DNA from: Marsupella aquatica | Lineage: Eukaryota; Marchantiophyta | DNA: 64,000 bases | Direction of reading: 5' to 3' | Assembly (NCBI GenBank): GCA_973895155.1 | Contig: OZ316896.1 | Span: 6,882,001 to 6,946,000 of the forward strand | Shown here: piece by piece, positions 11,672 to 22,367 of the stretch | Numbering within the stretch: the stretch's first letter is position 1 | How the letters are laid out: the number at the start of each line of letters is the position of its first letter | Position numbers and translations under genes: made by a program | The notes under the pieces: generated by a model | What the model was told of the DNA's origin: nothing | The model's database searches: none | The model's input: only the letters and a program-made list of their open reading frames with translations

Positions 11672-11916
11672 AGAAGTCGGCAATTCAGTCGGATAATGCT
11701 TTTGTAGTCACTTGGGAAGGCAAAGGTCATAGGTCACATCGTGGCGCCAGACAAAATTTATATTGCTTGCCTTTTGTTGATGATGAGGCATGACTTGTTA
11801 AGCAATATGTTGATGAGTCTGCTGAGTCAACTAATCGGGATCTCAGCAGTGACCAGAGCAATACTAGTAGTAGGAATGATATAGTGTCGGATGAAAGTCA
11901 TTCAAGTGACTTCTGA
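11672..11916 (+). pseudogene. Coding remnant with Ser/Asp-rich tail, unrecognised
   Basis: After an AG acceptor (11670-11671) a plus frame can be read to TGA 11914-11916 with one internal TGA near 11790 that could be a decayed Trp codon. It contains TWEGKGHRSHRGARQNLY, then an aromatic/acidic stretch, and ends in a Ser/Asn/Asp-rich tail. The acidic tail resembles in style the end of the neighbouring methyltransferase-like remnant, so both may belong to one decayed element. I cannot name the family. Confidence 0.35.
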
Positions 11917-12094
11917 TTTTCTGAGGGAATAGAAGGATATCCCTGCACTGTTTACTCAAACTTACTGTCAGTTTTGACAAAGTATTGGAGGCAGTACATT
12001 TTTTGGAAATGACTGTAAAACGGGTTTGAAATCTGAGTTCATTCATTCACTATGCCTTTTCATATCCGCCTGGTGTTTTACTAGCTTGTGTATA

Positions 12095-12610
12095 TTCAAA
12101 GTCAAAGTTAAATTCTAAGCTCCACGACGACCCAATGAGTCAAGGGAGCTGTGGCAAAAAAGCCAAATACAAAGCAAAGAAATGAGTCAAATGCTCATGT
12201 GAGGATCTCTACATCCTCACTAATAACAAACTAAGGACCTTAAGAGTCACTAATGTGTAATGTTCGTTTCCTATCCACTGCCATGATATACAATCCAAGT
12301 TGCTTTGGTGGCAACCTAAATAGATTATGCAGATCAGAAACAAGGATTTGATGTGCTATTCGAACCTCCTCATACCGTCTGCATGCTATGAATACATGAT
12401 TGAAGGCTAGTGACCTCGCTGGACATTTCTGTTGTAGAAATCTCATTGTCCTCCCAATCTGCCACTCTGACCATTAGTTTTACCTTGCTAGCAAACATTA
12501 ACCTCGCTGTCAATTTCTCATGTTTCCTCGCACCATACAAAACCCCCTCTTGGACATGCTCATCAGTGACAAGGTTGTGAATACTAATGTCCTGCATAAG
12601 ATGTCTCACA
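12095..12610 (-). mobile_element. LINE family 2, 3'-end fragment with (TTTGAC)n tail
   Basis: The minus strand encodes the end of a LINE ORF2: VFIACRRYEEVRIAHQILV and LPPKQLG match the C-terminus of the complete LINE (VFIACKFYEGVRMASQILV, LPPQQLG). Upstream residues include a match to the QGRWKD segment. Stops and frameshifts break it. Its 3' UTR ends at the left in a (GTCAAA)n tail as read on the plus strand, which differs from the (ATTACC)n tail of the three long LINE copies. This defines a second, older family. Confidence 0.85.
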
Positions 12611-14186
12611 AGTGCCTACAATTGTTCCCAATGACAGGACTTCAGTCCCCACTAGTTTGCCATTGTTGATAATAGGGCTGCTGCGGTATGGGTGGAGGGT
12701 CACATTCCTAAGGTGGTCATGCTGGATACTCAAGCTCAGCCTGTGATTCTTGGAATTCAATTTGCCAAATAGTTGGGGCTAGTTGACTCCAAATTGCAAA
12801 AATCAGCATGGTACATCCGGACAGCAAGTAGCACCATGGAGGAGGTACTAGGTGAAGAGCTAGGTGAGAGTGCTCAATTGCTCACTCCCTCTTTCAATGA
12901 AGGTAAAGATCAAGAATTCCAATTCCAGGTCAGATGTCTGGTCACCAATGCCACCAGCTATGATGTGCTCTTTGACCAAGAGGCTTTATTCCCGCCAAGG
13001 CTTCTCTGTTGCAGGTTCTGGAGCTGGTTTGAATGATCCCTGGTCAGCACTCTTCCTACTGGGCCTAGGCTCTTTACCTTGGTGTTGGTTATGTCATTGA
13101 GAGCACATACTCTTGATTTGACCAGTGGAAGAACATCCAAGAGGATTTTCTTCTAGTCCAACACTATCTCGGTCTACCGTTCTTGATTGATGCAGCCCAA
13201 TGTGGGTCTTATGCGCACCGTTTGTGGAATTTCTAGACCAATAAATTGCACCGGTTAGCTGACTACAGTTGGCTCTAAAACATATGGTCAGGAACCCTAC
13301 ATTATAGGTGGACCAGATATGGATGCTAATAGCTCTTGTTAGCCAGTCACTCGGCAAGAGAGAGCACCTTGGTACCCTGCTAACACCATTGGGGAGCCAA
13401 GAGGTGCTTGGCCTGCCTTTGTTTCATTTCCTGATGCCCATGCCTTCCAAGGGCATCGACCAGGGCTGGTCTACCATCACACTTTGGATACATGGGATGA
13501 GCCAGAGGAACGAGAGCAAGTTTCCAAATTGACACTACTGGTCATGTTAAAGTGACTAGGCTGGAGAGACATTATCGTCTTGGCAGAGTCATGGATCTTA
13601 GTGCTTTGACATGGCTTTTGGTTACCAGTATTCTTTTGCAAATGCATATTGTTCCTACTATGGTTGACCCGGCCTTTAGCCTTCATGAAGTTCTTACTTG
13701 GCACCCCGATGAAGTACATTTACCCCTCCACTCTATGTTTCACTCCTAGTGTTGGGGGGAGAGGTACCCTGTAATGTGACTGAAATTTCAAAATCAGAGC
13801 ATGGCATGGACCTGATCACACCTGGCAAAGAGGCAAGCACATAAGGTTCTTCTAGTACACCCACTAGCTCTACACCATGCGTTGCAAATTTCCAATTTGT
13901 GATGGATGATTACTTGAGTAAGAAGCAACGAGATCAGGTACTGAATTTGCTGTCAAGCTATGATGATGAGAGCCCTGGGCAAGTTCAAGGTGATGCAATT
14001 CTCCATTGAGCTGACCAACAAGAGACCTATTTATCAGCGGAGACACCGGTTGAGCAAGCATGAGTGACAGTTGGTAAATGAGAGATGCAAAGAGCTTTAT
14101 GAAGTAGGTTTGATCCAGCCCTCCAACTCTGACTTTGCAGTAGCTATAATGATGCCAGCAATGAAAGATTCTAGTGGGCTCGGGTA
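12611..14186 (+). pseudogene. Ty3/gypsy protease-reverse transcriptase fragment, part 1
   Basis: Plus-strand remnants in several frames. Around 12690-13010 lies an aspartic-protease-like segment: the usual D-S/T-G is replaced by LDTQAQPVILG, followed later by YDVLFDQEALFP. From about 13900 to 14186 runs the start of a gypsy reverse transcriptase, with the conserved IYQRRHRLSKHE-type and GLIQPSNSDFA segments and the strand ending KDSSGL. The frame is then cut by a LINE scrap and resumes at about 14398. Multiple frameshifts make it inactive. Confidence 0.75.
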
Positions 14187-14397
14187 TATCATGGCAATGG
14201 ATAGGAAATGATGTGATAGCATTAAATACACATTAGTGACTCTTAGGGTCCTTAGTTTGTTATTAGTGAGGACGTAGAGATCTTCACATGAGCATTTGAC
14301 TCATACCTTTGCTTTGTATTTGGCTTTTTTTTGCCACAGCTCCCTTGACTCATTGGGTCCTCGTGGAGCTTAGAATTTGACTTTGACTTTGACTTTG
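14187..14397 (+). mobile_element. LINE family 2, 3' UTR scrap inserted in gypsy RT
   Basis: About 210 bp from 'atcatggcaatgg' to a (TTTGAC)n tail. It matches the reverse complement of the 3' UTR at 12095-12300 and the copy at 16590-16790. It sits exactly between KDSSGL and WTEKRMCRDYRPLNLV, two adjacent conserved pieces of gypsy RT, so the insertion boundaries are defined by the interrupted protein. An imperfect GGCT-containing target duplication is possible. Confidence 0.85.
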
Positions 14398-14461
14398 GCT
14401 ATGGACAGAGAAGAGGATGTGCAGGGACTATAGGCCACTCAATCTGGTCACACCTCAAGAC
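14398..14461 (+). pseudogene. Ty3/gypsy reverse transcriptase fragment, part 2
   Basis: Reads WTEKRMCRDYRPLNLV then TPQDR, the finger and first catalytic region of gypsy RT, directly continuing part 1 after removal of the LINE scrap. The frame is cut again at about 14462 where the gag-like element copy A starts with aggtgtgatgcctagcc. Confidence 0.8.
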
Positions 14462-14979
14462 AGGTGTGATGCCTAGCCAAGAATCACTAGGCCGTGTAAA
14501 AGGTAACCCGGGTGGTATACAATAAAACCACTAGTATAAGGGGGAGAAAAACAAGGAAACCATAAACAACTAAGGGTATACATGGAACCCAAGCCGAGGC
14601 CGGGAGTAAGAGGAGTAACGGCCTCTAAGGGTCGCGATTAGGGTTAGGGCACATTAATGCTGATGGCTGCCGGTAATCAATAACCAAGGCAACCAGAGCA
14701 GGCCGGAGGGGGGCAAGGCAAGGTCACCCAAGAGTGGCGGCTCACATTCGCACCTTGATCAAGCAAAGTGCAAGCAGAAACCAACGACTGTCAGCTGCAA
14801 GGAGAACACGGGGGCATAAGCAGCTACTAAGCAATGACAGAGGAGGGAATGAGCAACATCAATCAAGCGGCACATTTCTGGGGATGCTTGTTCAAACGGG
14901 CAAGTGAGTACGTTGGGACCTACGAGGAGGAAGAATAAAAAAAGCAACCCGTGAGCGACAGGAGCTTGCTCGGTTGTGG

Positions 14980-16313
14980 GAATTGCAGAAGTCGACCTTT
15001 TTAGGAGGAGAGTTCATCAAGGCTGAATTCTTGTGGACACCTACTGCCGATGAGCTTGACGATCTTCTAATTCAAGACAACAGAATTGTCAGCATCCGAC
15101 AGACCATCAACAATTGCAACGACAAACATTGGAACTTGAAGGGTTGCACGACAGCGTGGACAAAAGCAACAGTGTTGGGAGAATCATCAGGATTGGCTGA
15201 AATGAAGAGAAAGATGGCCAACAACAAAGAAAACACACCAGCCAAGAGGACGAGGTTGGCAATATCAAGAAGGCCGGCCAAACAAGGGAGCCAGAGAGAG
15301 GAGGGAGCCAAGGAACCAGAAGTCAACCCAGTCAATGCCGTCCCTACCCAAGATGACACCTGGAAGCGCTAGGGCTTCATGGCCGGATCAGGCTTGAAGG
15401 ATTTTGTTAGATTGTCGTGGCTGAAGCCGGAGGTGCCAGAGTCAGACTTACTGGAATGCATGGGATCATGGGACCACAAGTCCAGCTCAACCAAGATCTA
15501 TGGGAGGGACTTCTATCTCACCTCCAATGTAATTGCCAAAGTATTTGGCTTGTCGGTGGGCAACAAGGCTAAGGTAGAAACTTGGAAGAACCTGTTGGAC
15601 AAGGAGTTTAGATTGTTCCCCGGGCCATCAACAAAGAATGGCTTCTTCTGCAACACCTGCACCAACCCGCATATTGGAGAAATGATAGATTTCTTACGGG
15701 TGACAATGCATTGCAACTTGCCGAGGCCAGAGATTGGCAAAGCACACGTTTATCTGGCAGAGAGGCTAGACCCAAGTCGGGACTACAACGGGTACCTCCT
15801 CAACCAACTAAGGAAGATACTGAAGGAGGAATAGCAGGTGATCAGCCAAGGGAGCGTGTCCAGGCTTGGTTATCACATGCCGTTGTTGTGCCGGTATGCC
15901 CGGAGTTGAATCTTTGTGCCAATCTTTCCCCTGCAGGCAAGAGCACCAGAAGAGGAGTCGGAGCCGAGGCCGGCAACAAAGAAGCCCGACCCGCCCGACA
16001 GCCCCATGATAGCTCAGATCTTTCGGCAGACGCCGGAACCCAAACCGATGCAACAACCGGCCATATAGAGCCTTCTACAGATACTAAAGAAGGAGAAGGC
16101 GGCATTAGCACCAGAGGCAGCGGTAGCAAGCACCACAAGAACAACAAGAGGAGAACCCACGGCCGGGGCCGTGAAGAGAAGCAGGCCAGAAAATGAGCCG
16201 GGAGTGAGGAGGTATGTAGGAGACTCCAGTTCAGAATCCGAGGGACATGGACCCAGGGTTCCCAGTCCTGAGAAGGAAAGCAAAGGCCGAGTGAGCCGGA
16301 AGAGCAAGCTGCA
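14980..16313 (+). pseudogene. Copy A gag-like protein, N-terminal half
   Basis: Collinear with residues of the copy B protein. It holds the FLGGEFIKAEFLWTPT and KWLKPEVP-like segments, then the globular region with IYGRDFYLTSNVIAKVFGL and PGPSTKNGFF, which resembles the 'plant mobile domain' or putative plant transposon protein type of fold (inference). A TAG at 15370-15372 coincides with loss of about 30 residues present in copy B, and another stop lies near 15832. The conserved start (MEPKPRPGVR) is at about 14582, but stops follow. Inactive. Confidence 0.7.
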
Positions 16314-16860
16314 TGTTAGGTATTTACTCAAGGTCTAGGGTTACGACATGTAACCGTAATTAGACTAACCCTCGGAGACGTGGTTAGGTTAACTAGGATG
16401 CACACTATATGCCAAGCGGTGTTTGCTTGGATAAGTGGAACTTAGGCTCATTGTTATGGAGCCACTTGAGAGATGAGGAGAGCTTACATTGTGGAGACTT
16501 GGTATGGCCGACGGGCTTAGAGTTCAGTAAAGCTTTCTTATGTGTTCCCGTGGATGTAGCCTCAAGGAGGTGAACCACGTATCTCTTGTGTCATGGCAGT
16601 GGATGGGAAACGATGTGATAGCATTACACATTAGTGACTCTTAAAGTCCTTAGTTTGTTATTAGTGAGGATGTAGAGATCCTCACATGAGCATTTGACTC
16701 ATTTCTTTGCTTTGTATTTGGCTTTTTTTCCACAGCTCCCTTGACTCATTGGGTCGTCGTGGAGCTTAGAATTTGACTTTGACTTTGACTAACTACTTGC
16801 GCATTGGATGTGTCATGTGCTTACCATTATGAGTGTCGTCTATGCTCAACACCGCACGCA
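16314..16860. mobile_element. Solo LTR with 4-bp TGCA target duplication
   Basis: Starts TGTTAGG and ends ...GCACGCA, flanked by TGCA at 16310-16313 and 16861-16864. The flanking DNA is the copy A reading frame, which resumes afterwards. Without the LINE scrap inside it (16590-16790) the LTR is about 345 bp. No internal domain or second LTR is present, as expected from LTR-LTR recombination. The superfamily is uncertain; size and TGTTAG start suit Copia. Confidence 0.6.
16590..16790 (+). mobile_element. LINE family 2, 3' UTR scrap inside the solo LTR
   Basis: From 'gtcatggcagtgg' to a short (TTTGAC)n tail. It is nearly the same stretch as the scrap at 14187-14397, with almost the same 5' truncation point. 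It interrupts the solo LTR, so it is younger than it. Confidence 0.85.
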
Positions 16861-18060
16861 TGCATAGTCCCCGGCAGGATGCCGGGTTTGCGGCTAGTCC
16901 TAGAGAGGATCCGCAGGCACCAGGACGCCCAAAAGTCAGGGAGCACGTGGAGGAATACCACAAGGACTTGGGTTACGGGTCGGATCACTCGGTTCTAGGG
17001 GTGCGGACTTGTGGCTGTTTTATCCCCACACTTCCAAAAGTGGTGCGTGGGGATCCACAACACCAAAAGAGCCCGGAGTCTCCCCCACCGGACATACCTC
17101 CTCCAATTTACGATGAGAGACAATAGGCCAATCATGAGTTGCAGCAGCGATTCAGTGACCTAGAGGAAGCAACCCTGGCCAAGGAGAAGGATTTGCCAAG
17201 TGGAGGACGACCGGAGGACATTCGACGTCTTGCAGGGACTCAAGCTGGGCCTTTGCCCACGTTTGATGAAATACGGAGGGCAGCATGGGAACGAAGGCCG
17301 TGTTGGGAGATGCCGACATCTCCTAACCACTCCACCTATGCACGTTCCAGAGCCCTGGAATATGGGAGGATGTGCGGACTACTTGCCCTCAACATCTTTG
17401 GGGTAGAATTGGAGATGGGGCCTTTTGTCCACAAAGAGATGTTGGAGAAAAGCCGGTTGGAGGACGCACTGGCCTTGGCGAGGATGAAGAAGGAGGAAGT
17501 CATCCGAGGGCTTAGAGAGAAGGAAGCCAAGGGCGGAGATTTAAAGGCGGCCAAGCAGGCCCTGGACGAGCTACAAATTAGGAAGCATCAGATAAGCATC
17601 ATGTAGGGGCAATTGGCCCAGACCAAGGAGGATTTGGCCGAAGCCCTCAAGGAGAAGGAGAAGTGGAAGCATGAGCTGAAGAAGACAGAGGCAGCTCACA
17701 TAACTGCCTGCAACAAAGCCATGATCGAGGCCCAGAGGAAGGAGAGGGCACTAAAGGATGAGATCAAAGAATGCCGCAAGGCCCTCCATCAGAAAAAAGG
17801 CAAACTTGATGAGACCTACAAGGGCATCGACAAGCTAAAGGAAGACCTTGAGAACCTGGTGGCCAACTTTCAAGCCGAGCTGCGTAAGAAGGATGACACG
17901 CTCAATCAAACCTACAAGAAGATGAATAAGATCGATTTTGATGTCGTCCATGAGCTCAACGCGGAGCTGAAAGCAACCCAGGAGGAGAGGGCGGCCTTAC
18001 AAAAGGAGTTGGATGAGAGCATGGCGGAGTTGGAGCAAGCTTGTGGGGATTTAGACTAGA
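16861..18060 (+). pseudogene. Copy A gag-like protein, linker and coiled-coil half
   Basis: Resumes with GVRTCGCFIPTLPKVVRGDP and a Pro-rich linker, then a PEDIRRLAG segment and a long heptad-rich, Lys/Glu-rich coiled coil to about 18057. Single stops (near 17123, 17604 and 18058) split an otherwise continuous frame. In copy A the Pro-rich linker and the coiled coil are in the same frame, showing that the ancestral protein was one polypeptide of roughly 1200 residues. The end continues beyond the next insertion at 21554. Confidence 0.7.
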
Positions 18061-19580
18061 CCCCCTGGTGGAATTGGAGGACGCCGCCCATAAAATAGAA
18101 AATTTGTAGAGGCGGGCGGATAACTAAACTGAGTGGTTGAAGAAGCAGCCTGAGGAGGTAAATCGGCTGGCCGCAACAAGTGGACCCCCAGTGGTGGCAA
18201 CCGGTGTTCGGGGACCAGTTTAAAGTGGTGTTAAAAATGAACTTTTTATGCTTTTAGGGACTTGGTCATAACATTGTATTTTTATAGGTTGGTTCAATTT
18301 CTCTTAACTCTATTCAGTTTTTAAATATCAAATTACACTAAGTCATTCTTATTTAAAACACTAAGCCATCACTTTTGTTCATTTACAATTATTGTATTCA
18401 TGATCACGCTCATACATAACTTTCAACTAACTTCAACGCATCATTTTCATCTCCACAACAACTAAGCATTTTCACCTCAACAACATCTCATCATTTCCAT
18501 CACAACAAAGTAGTCCAAACTCATCATTTATTTCTTTTATTCTCAAAAAAAGAAGCTTTGGTTCAGGTTTACAAAATGTTTATTCGGTTGCTCATCCTCT
18601 AACTCAGGTCTCCATACTAAACTTAGTTCAGGTCAACAGGTCAGGTCGCGGTCTCGGTCTTGAACTCATCTATGGTTTCTCCTAGGCACTTCGAACACAA
18701 CTTCAGTCTCCGGCGAGCGTCCTTCATGTCCTTGTTTTTCTTGCATTCTTCCTCTTGTCCTTTCTTCCTCCTCTCCTCAAGCTTCCAGTCCCACAACAAA
18801 AAAAACCTATGGCCGGTAACCTCAAGTCCCATGGCAACGGATAGTCCCTAACTTGAAAATAGTTTCAACTATCGGATTCCACTCGTCGAATGAATGTAAG
18901 TCAATCAATCTACAATCTCCCTTAAAACTCCGTAACTTTAGATGCAAAAATCTGCAAGTAATCCACACTTCCAACTGAAATCTCTTAACCAATCTCATAA
19001 AAAAAATCACTTCTTCTTGCTCTTCTAGTGCTAGAATTCTCCTTCTTTCAAGATTCTTCTAGGTTCTGGTCGTTCCTAAAAAAAAGAAATTAAACCAGCT
19101 TGCTCCACTCAGTTTTGGGTCAGCTTCCCTTTTATTCATCTTTCATTCAGGAGTTTGAGTTTTGTTCTCTCTTTTTGTTAAAAGAATCTGTTTTTGGCTG
19201 CTCAAGGGGAACCCTTTTACTCGGGAAGCTGCTATATAGGTGCTATATGGTGAATCCAACTCTCATGTTTGTCTTATTCATATTTGTGTATCATGAATTT
19301 TTATTTGAATGTACCTGAACAAGGGGCATCCTTTGTATCACATAGACTTTTAATTCATTTTTGGACCCCTTTAAATTTTTGGTATCAAAATCCTATAGTA
19401 TTTTGAATTTATTTTGGCAACCCCCTTAATTTTTAAACTTTGTTAAGTCCTAGAGAGAAACTAAGGGCTTCACTTTCTACGCTTTTAAGTATACTCATGA
19501 GTGAGAGGAACTATTCTAAGTAATGTCAGCACATCCTGTCTTAAGCTCCCCTTGTGGCTTTCTTTCCTAAGTTTATGGTT

Positions 19581-19784
19581 TTTATTGAAATAAGAGTCAT
19601 TAATAAGACACATTGAAATATGTGCACCAGTAGTAGCATCTTTGTGTCATAAAATTGTACTTTGCATTGGTCACTATGTGCTTTTATTGAAATAAGAGTC
19701 ATTAATAAGACACATTGAAATATGTGCACCAGTCGTAGCATCTTTGTGTCATAAAATTGTACTTTGCATTGGTCACTATGTGCT
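19581..19784. repeat. 102-bp tandem duplication (2 copies)
   Basis: Units start at 19581 and 19683 and are almost identical; the clearest difference is agtagtagc against agtcgtagc. The pair lies inside the 3.35-kb LTR-type insertion. Confidence 0.9.
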
Positions 19785-20719
19785 TTTATTGCATATGCTT
19801 TATTTATATTATTTGATTTCATTCACATTTAATATGTATTCTAGTCTTACTCTCTAATTTTGTTCACTTAGTATCACTACCAGACAAAAAGTAAAGCTTG
19901 TTTAGGGTGAGCATGCTATACTATATCTGGAATTGCTTTTCAGAGTCAAATCCTAACAATAACCCTTAAATGCCTCCATCCTCTGCTTCTGCTGAACAGG
20001 TTTTCCTCAACCACCTCGAAATTGCGTGCAACTTTTCCTATTTCACTTTCTTTCCAATGAGCTTTTGTACTCAGTCTTGGATCCATGTCTGCCTGCTCTC
20101 AACTCCGAATTCAGCCTCTTTACCATTATGCCTCTAATACTCTAAGTCCCTTGACTTCAATTCTTATCCAAGGGAGATTACTGCTTGAACTCTGTCACCT
20201 GAAAATCTCCACAACAGCTCTTCTTCATTTAGCAGCACGTCACTTTCTCAATTTCTTCTCAAATCTCACACGTCATATTATCAACGATCAGCCGTTTCTT
20301 TCACCTCACATCTGGATCACCATAGCCTCAACCTTCGTTCTTCATTAGCTCAAACCTTTGGCAGCGCGTGGTCTTCATAATCGTCCAATAGCCACACGTT
20401 GTCCTTATACTTTCCGCTACTATACTCGCCACTTTTCCCAAAGTTTAGTTACTCGCTTCAACCTTCTCCCAGAAAACATAAATTCATCGTTCCTCCCTTC
20501 GGACGGAAACTCTCCCCTTTTTTCATGAGCTCACCAGCGCGCCTCCACATTCATTCCAGAAAATCCTCCATAGCCTCCCCCCTTTTCGTCTTTTCCTTAC
20601 TTCAGTCTCGAGTCTTTGGCTGAATCTTGCTCATCGCTCGCCTGGCTTACTTGTCCGTAAGTGCTTACCCTCCCTCAATTCCCTTGTTCTCTCGGAGGCT
20701 TTGAAACTGATCGCACATA

Positions 20720-21300
20720 TACTCACTCCCCAGTCCATCAATTTTTCACTTCTTCCCCTTTACTTTAATCCCCGAGCTCCTATCAATAATTGCTTCTCAT
20801 TCTTCCTATCAACTCCCTCTCGGGTCTTCAGCTGCCTTCTTGCTCAAAACTTCCCCTGGGCTTACCAGTCTGAACTCGCAACTCCCTCATTTAATTCCTT
20901 TGTTCCTTCGAATGCTCTTCGTCTGATTGCGCTTACTCACACTCACAGTCCATCGATTCCCACTTCTTCCTTTGAACTCCTATCGAGAGCTCTCCTTTCA
21001 CAATCGCATCTCCTTTTAACTCTCCAACGCCGTCTTGCTCTGCACTTCTCAAATTTTCTCTTTCTTTCTTCCAAAATGATCGGCAGCCTATCGCGCGCTT
21101 CAGCATTTCTCCATGAAGTCCAAAAATCCCTGTCCACTAATCGGCCGAATCTCTCTCCTCTTTCCCTCTGAACTCCCTGGCGCACACACATCACTCCCAG
21201 CCCATCACCACAGCTTTCGAATTCCCTTCACTATTGCATCTCCTTTTCTCCATCCACTCCTTCCCAAGAATCTCACTCTAACTGCCTCGTCTCGATTTGA
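20720..21300. repeat. Degenerate pyrimidine-rich repeats of about 220-250 bp
   Basis: Recurring words (cactccccagtccatc near 20724, actcacagtccatcg near 20941, tcactcccagcccatc near 21190, each followed by Ser/Leu-coding CT-rich DNA and 'gcatctccttttctc'-type words) suggest three decayed tandem units within the 3.35-kb insertion. The open frames across them are composition artefacts. Confidence 0.5.
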
Positions 21301-21553
21301 AAACTGCCCTTATGAACCGGGCGCTCACAGCACACCATGTGTCAGCACGAGAATATTTCCTCCCAAAAGCCTCAAAACCAAGGTTATTCCTTCTCTCCTC
21401 TATTCTTATTTTGTCTTATTGCCTTTTAACTCCAATTCAGCTTGTTCTTTCTCTTCTCAACCAGAGATCAAACTCATCACAAGCTGAACCAAAAACAAGT
21501 CGACCACAATTCGGCATACACAACTTCATCCGTCAAATATTTCCCCGACGACA

Positions 21554-21800
21554 CCGGGTTGCAGGGCGTGGTACTGACCAAACGACAAGCCGTGGTACCC
21601 TCACCTTTGCCGGAAGTAAGTGGCAAGGGGAAGGCACCAGCTGCTTGGGAGGGGAAGGACAAAAAGCGGAAGCCTTCCGGGTCAGGGAGTCACACCGTGG
21701 CTGAGGTGGAGAGCATGGCACCGGCCTTATGCGAGGTAGTGGTTGTCAAGGAGGCAGTCCTGGAAGTAGGCCAAGAAGACCGGTTGGGAGAGGCCATGAT
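21554..21800 (+). pseudogene. Copy A gag-like protein, C-terminal piece
   Basis: Continues the copy A protein after the LTR-type insertion. LQGVVLT, then LPEVSGKGK and KKRKPSGSG line up with QLPGVVITEG, PDVGGKGK and KKKRKPSGSG of copy B. Sequence after about 21800 no longer matches copy B. Confidence 0.65.
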
Positions 21801-22009
21801 GGGCACCTATTTTAGATTGCCAACCATTGACCAGCATCAACCCCAACCTTGGGACTGGCCTGGTAATGAGCATGGACAAGCTTCTCTGCAATGTTGTTCA
21901 CTTGAACAAGAGTGTAAGAATCCCCAAGTTGCACAAAGACCTGATGTAGCACCTGTAAATGGAGTGAAGGGCTACTGACCCATATGCAAGGAAGGTGGCT
22001 CAATCACAG

Positions 22010-22367
22010 TGTCTGGGGAACCGTTAATGGCGGTATAAAAACTAGTTTCTATTAATATTTTAGGGACTTACTTACATATGTTCTAAATTCCATATATATA
22101 TATATGTTTTCTTAATATGTTTCAATTCGTATTAAGAGGCTCTACTTAATGTTGATTTTCCTTCCGTATTTAACATCTTCAAACTAACAAGTCATCCTAT
22201 TCATTCATTTTACTCCTTAATGAGTTTTGTTCAGGTGTTTTTTGTAAATAACAGATGGTTTAACAAGAAAGTCTTAGTTCACTCCATAATGTCTTCTAAT
22301 TATATTAATTTTCAACTCTTCTTCTTATCCAAGTTTTTAAACATCCTTTATGTTTATTTGTTTCCCT
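22010..22367 (+). mobile_element. Truncated LTR-like end related to the 18205 insertion
   Basis: TGTCTGGGGAACC followed by an AT-rich stretch and 'attttagggactta' lines up with TGTTCGGGGACC and 'cttttagggacttg' at 18205. It is therefore probably the first part of a second LTR of the same family. It includes a short (AT)n run near 22091-22105. No matching 3' end was found. Confidence 0.45.

Larger units (their letters stand above)
18205..21553 (+). mobile_element. 3.35-kb LTR-type insertion in copy A
   Basis: Begins TGTTCGGGGACC and ends CCCCGACGACA, so the ends are inverted (TGT-xCGGGG / CCCCG-xACA), and is flanked by CCGG on both sides (18201-18204 and 21554-21557). The copy A frame continues across the site into ...GKGK and KRKPSGSG. 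No protein domain was found inside, so this is either one very long solo LTR or a non-autonomous element. The strand is assigned from the second similar end at 22010 and is uncertain. The last 1.5 kb (about 20000-21500) is strongly pyrimidine-rich. Confidence 0.6.
14462..21800 (+). mobile_element. Gag-like retroelement, copy A (interrupted twice)
   Basis: Same family as copy B at 32600-36446. Both begin with aggtgtgatgcctagcca and carry the same protein. Copy A is inserted in gypsy RT at its left side and is itself interrupted by a solo LTR (16314-16860) and a 3.35-kb LTR-type insertion (18205-21553). Its right end is uncertain; similarity to copy B fades near 21800. It encodes no reverse transcriptase, so it is either a non-autonomous element or the gag part of a larger one. 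Confidence 0.7.

Noticed and set aside
20085-21487. Several Ser/Leu/Pro-rich open frames on the plus strand
   Set aside because: The DNA is strongly pyrimidine-rich and lies inside an LTR-type insertion; no domain and no start context.
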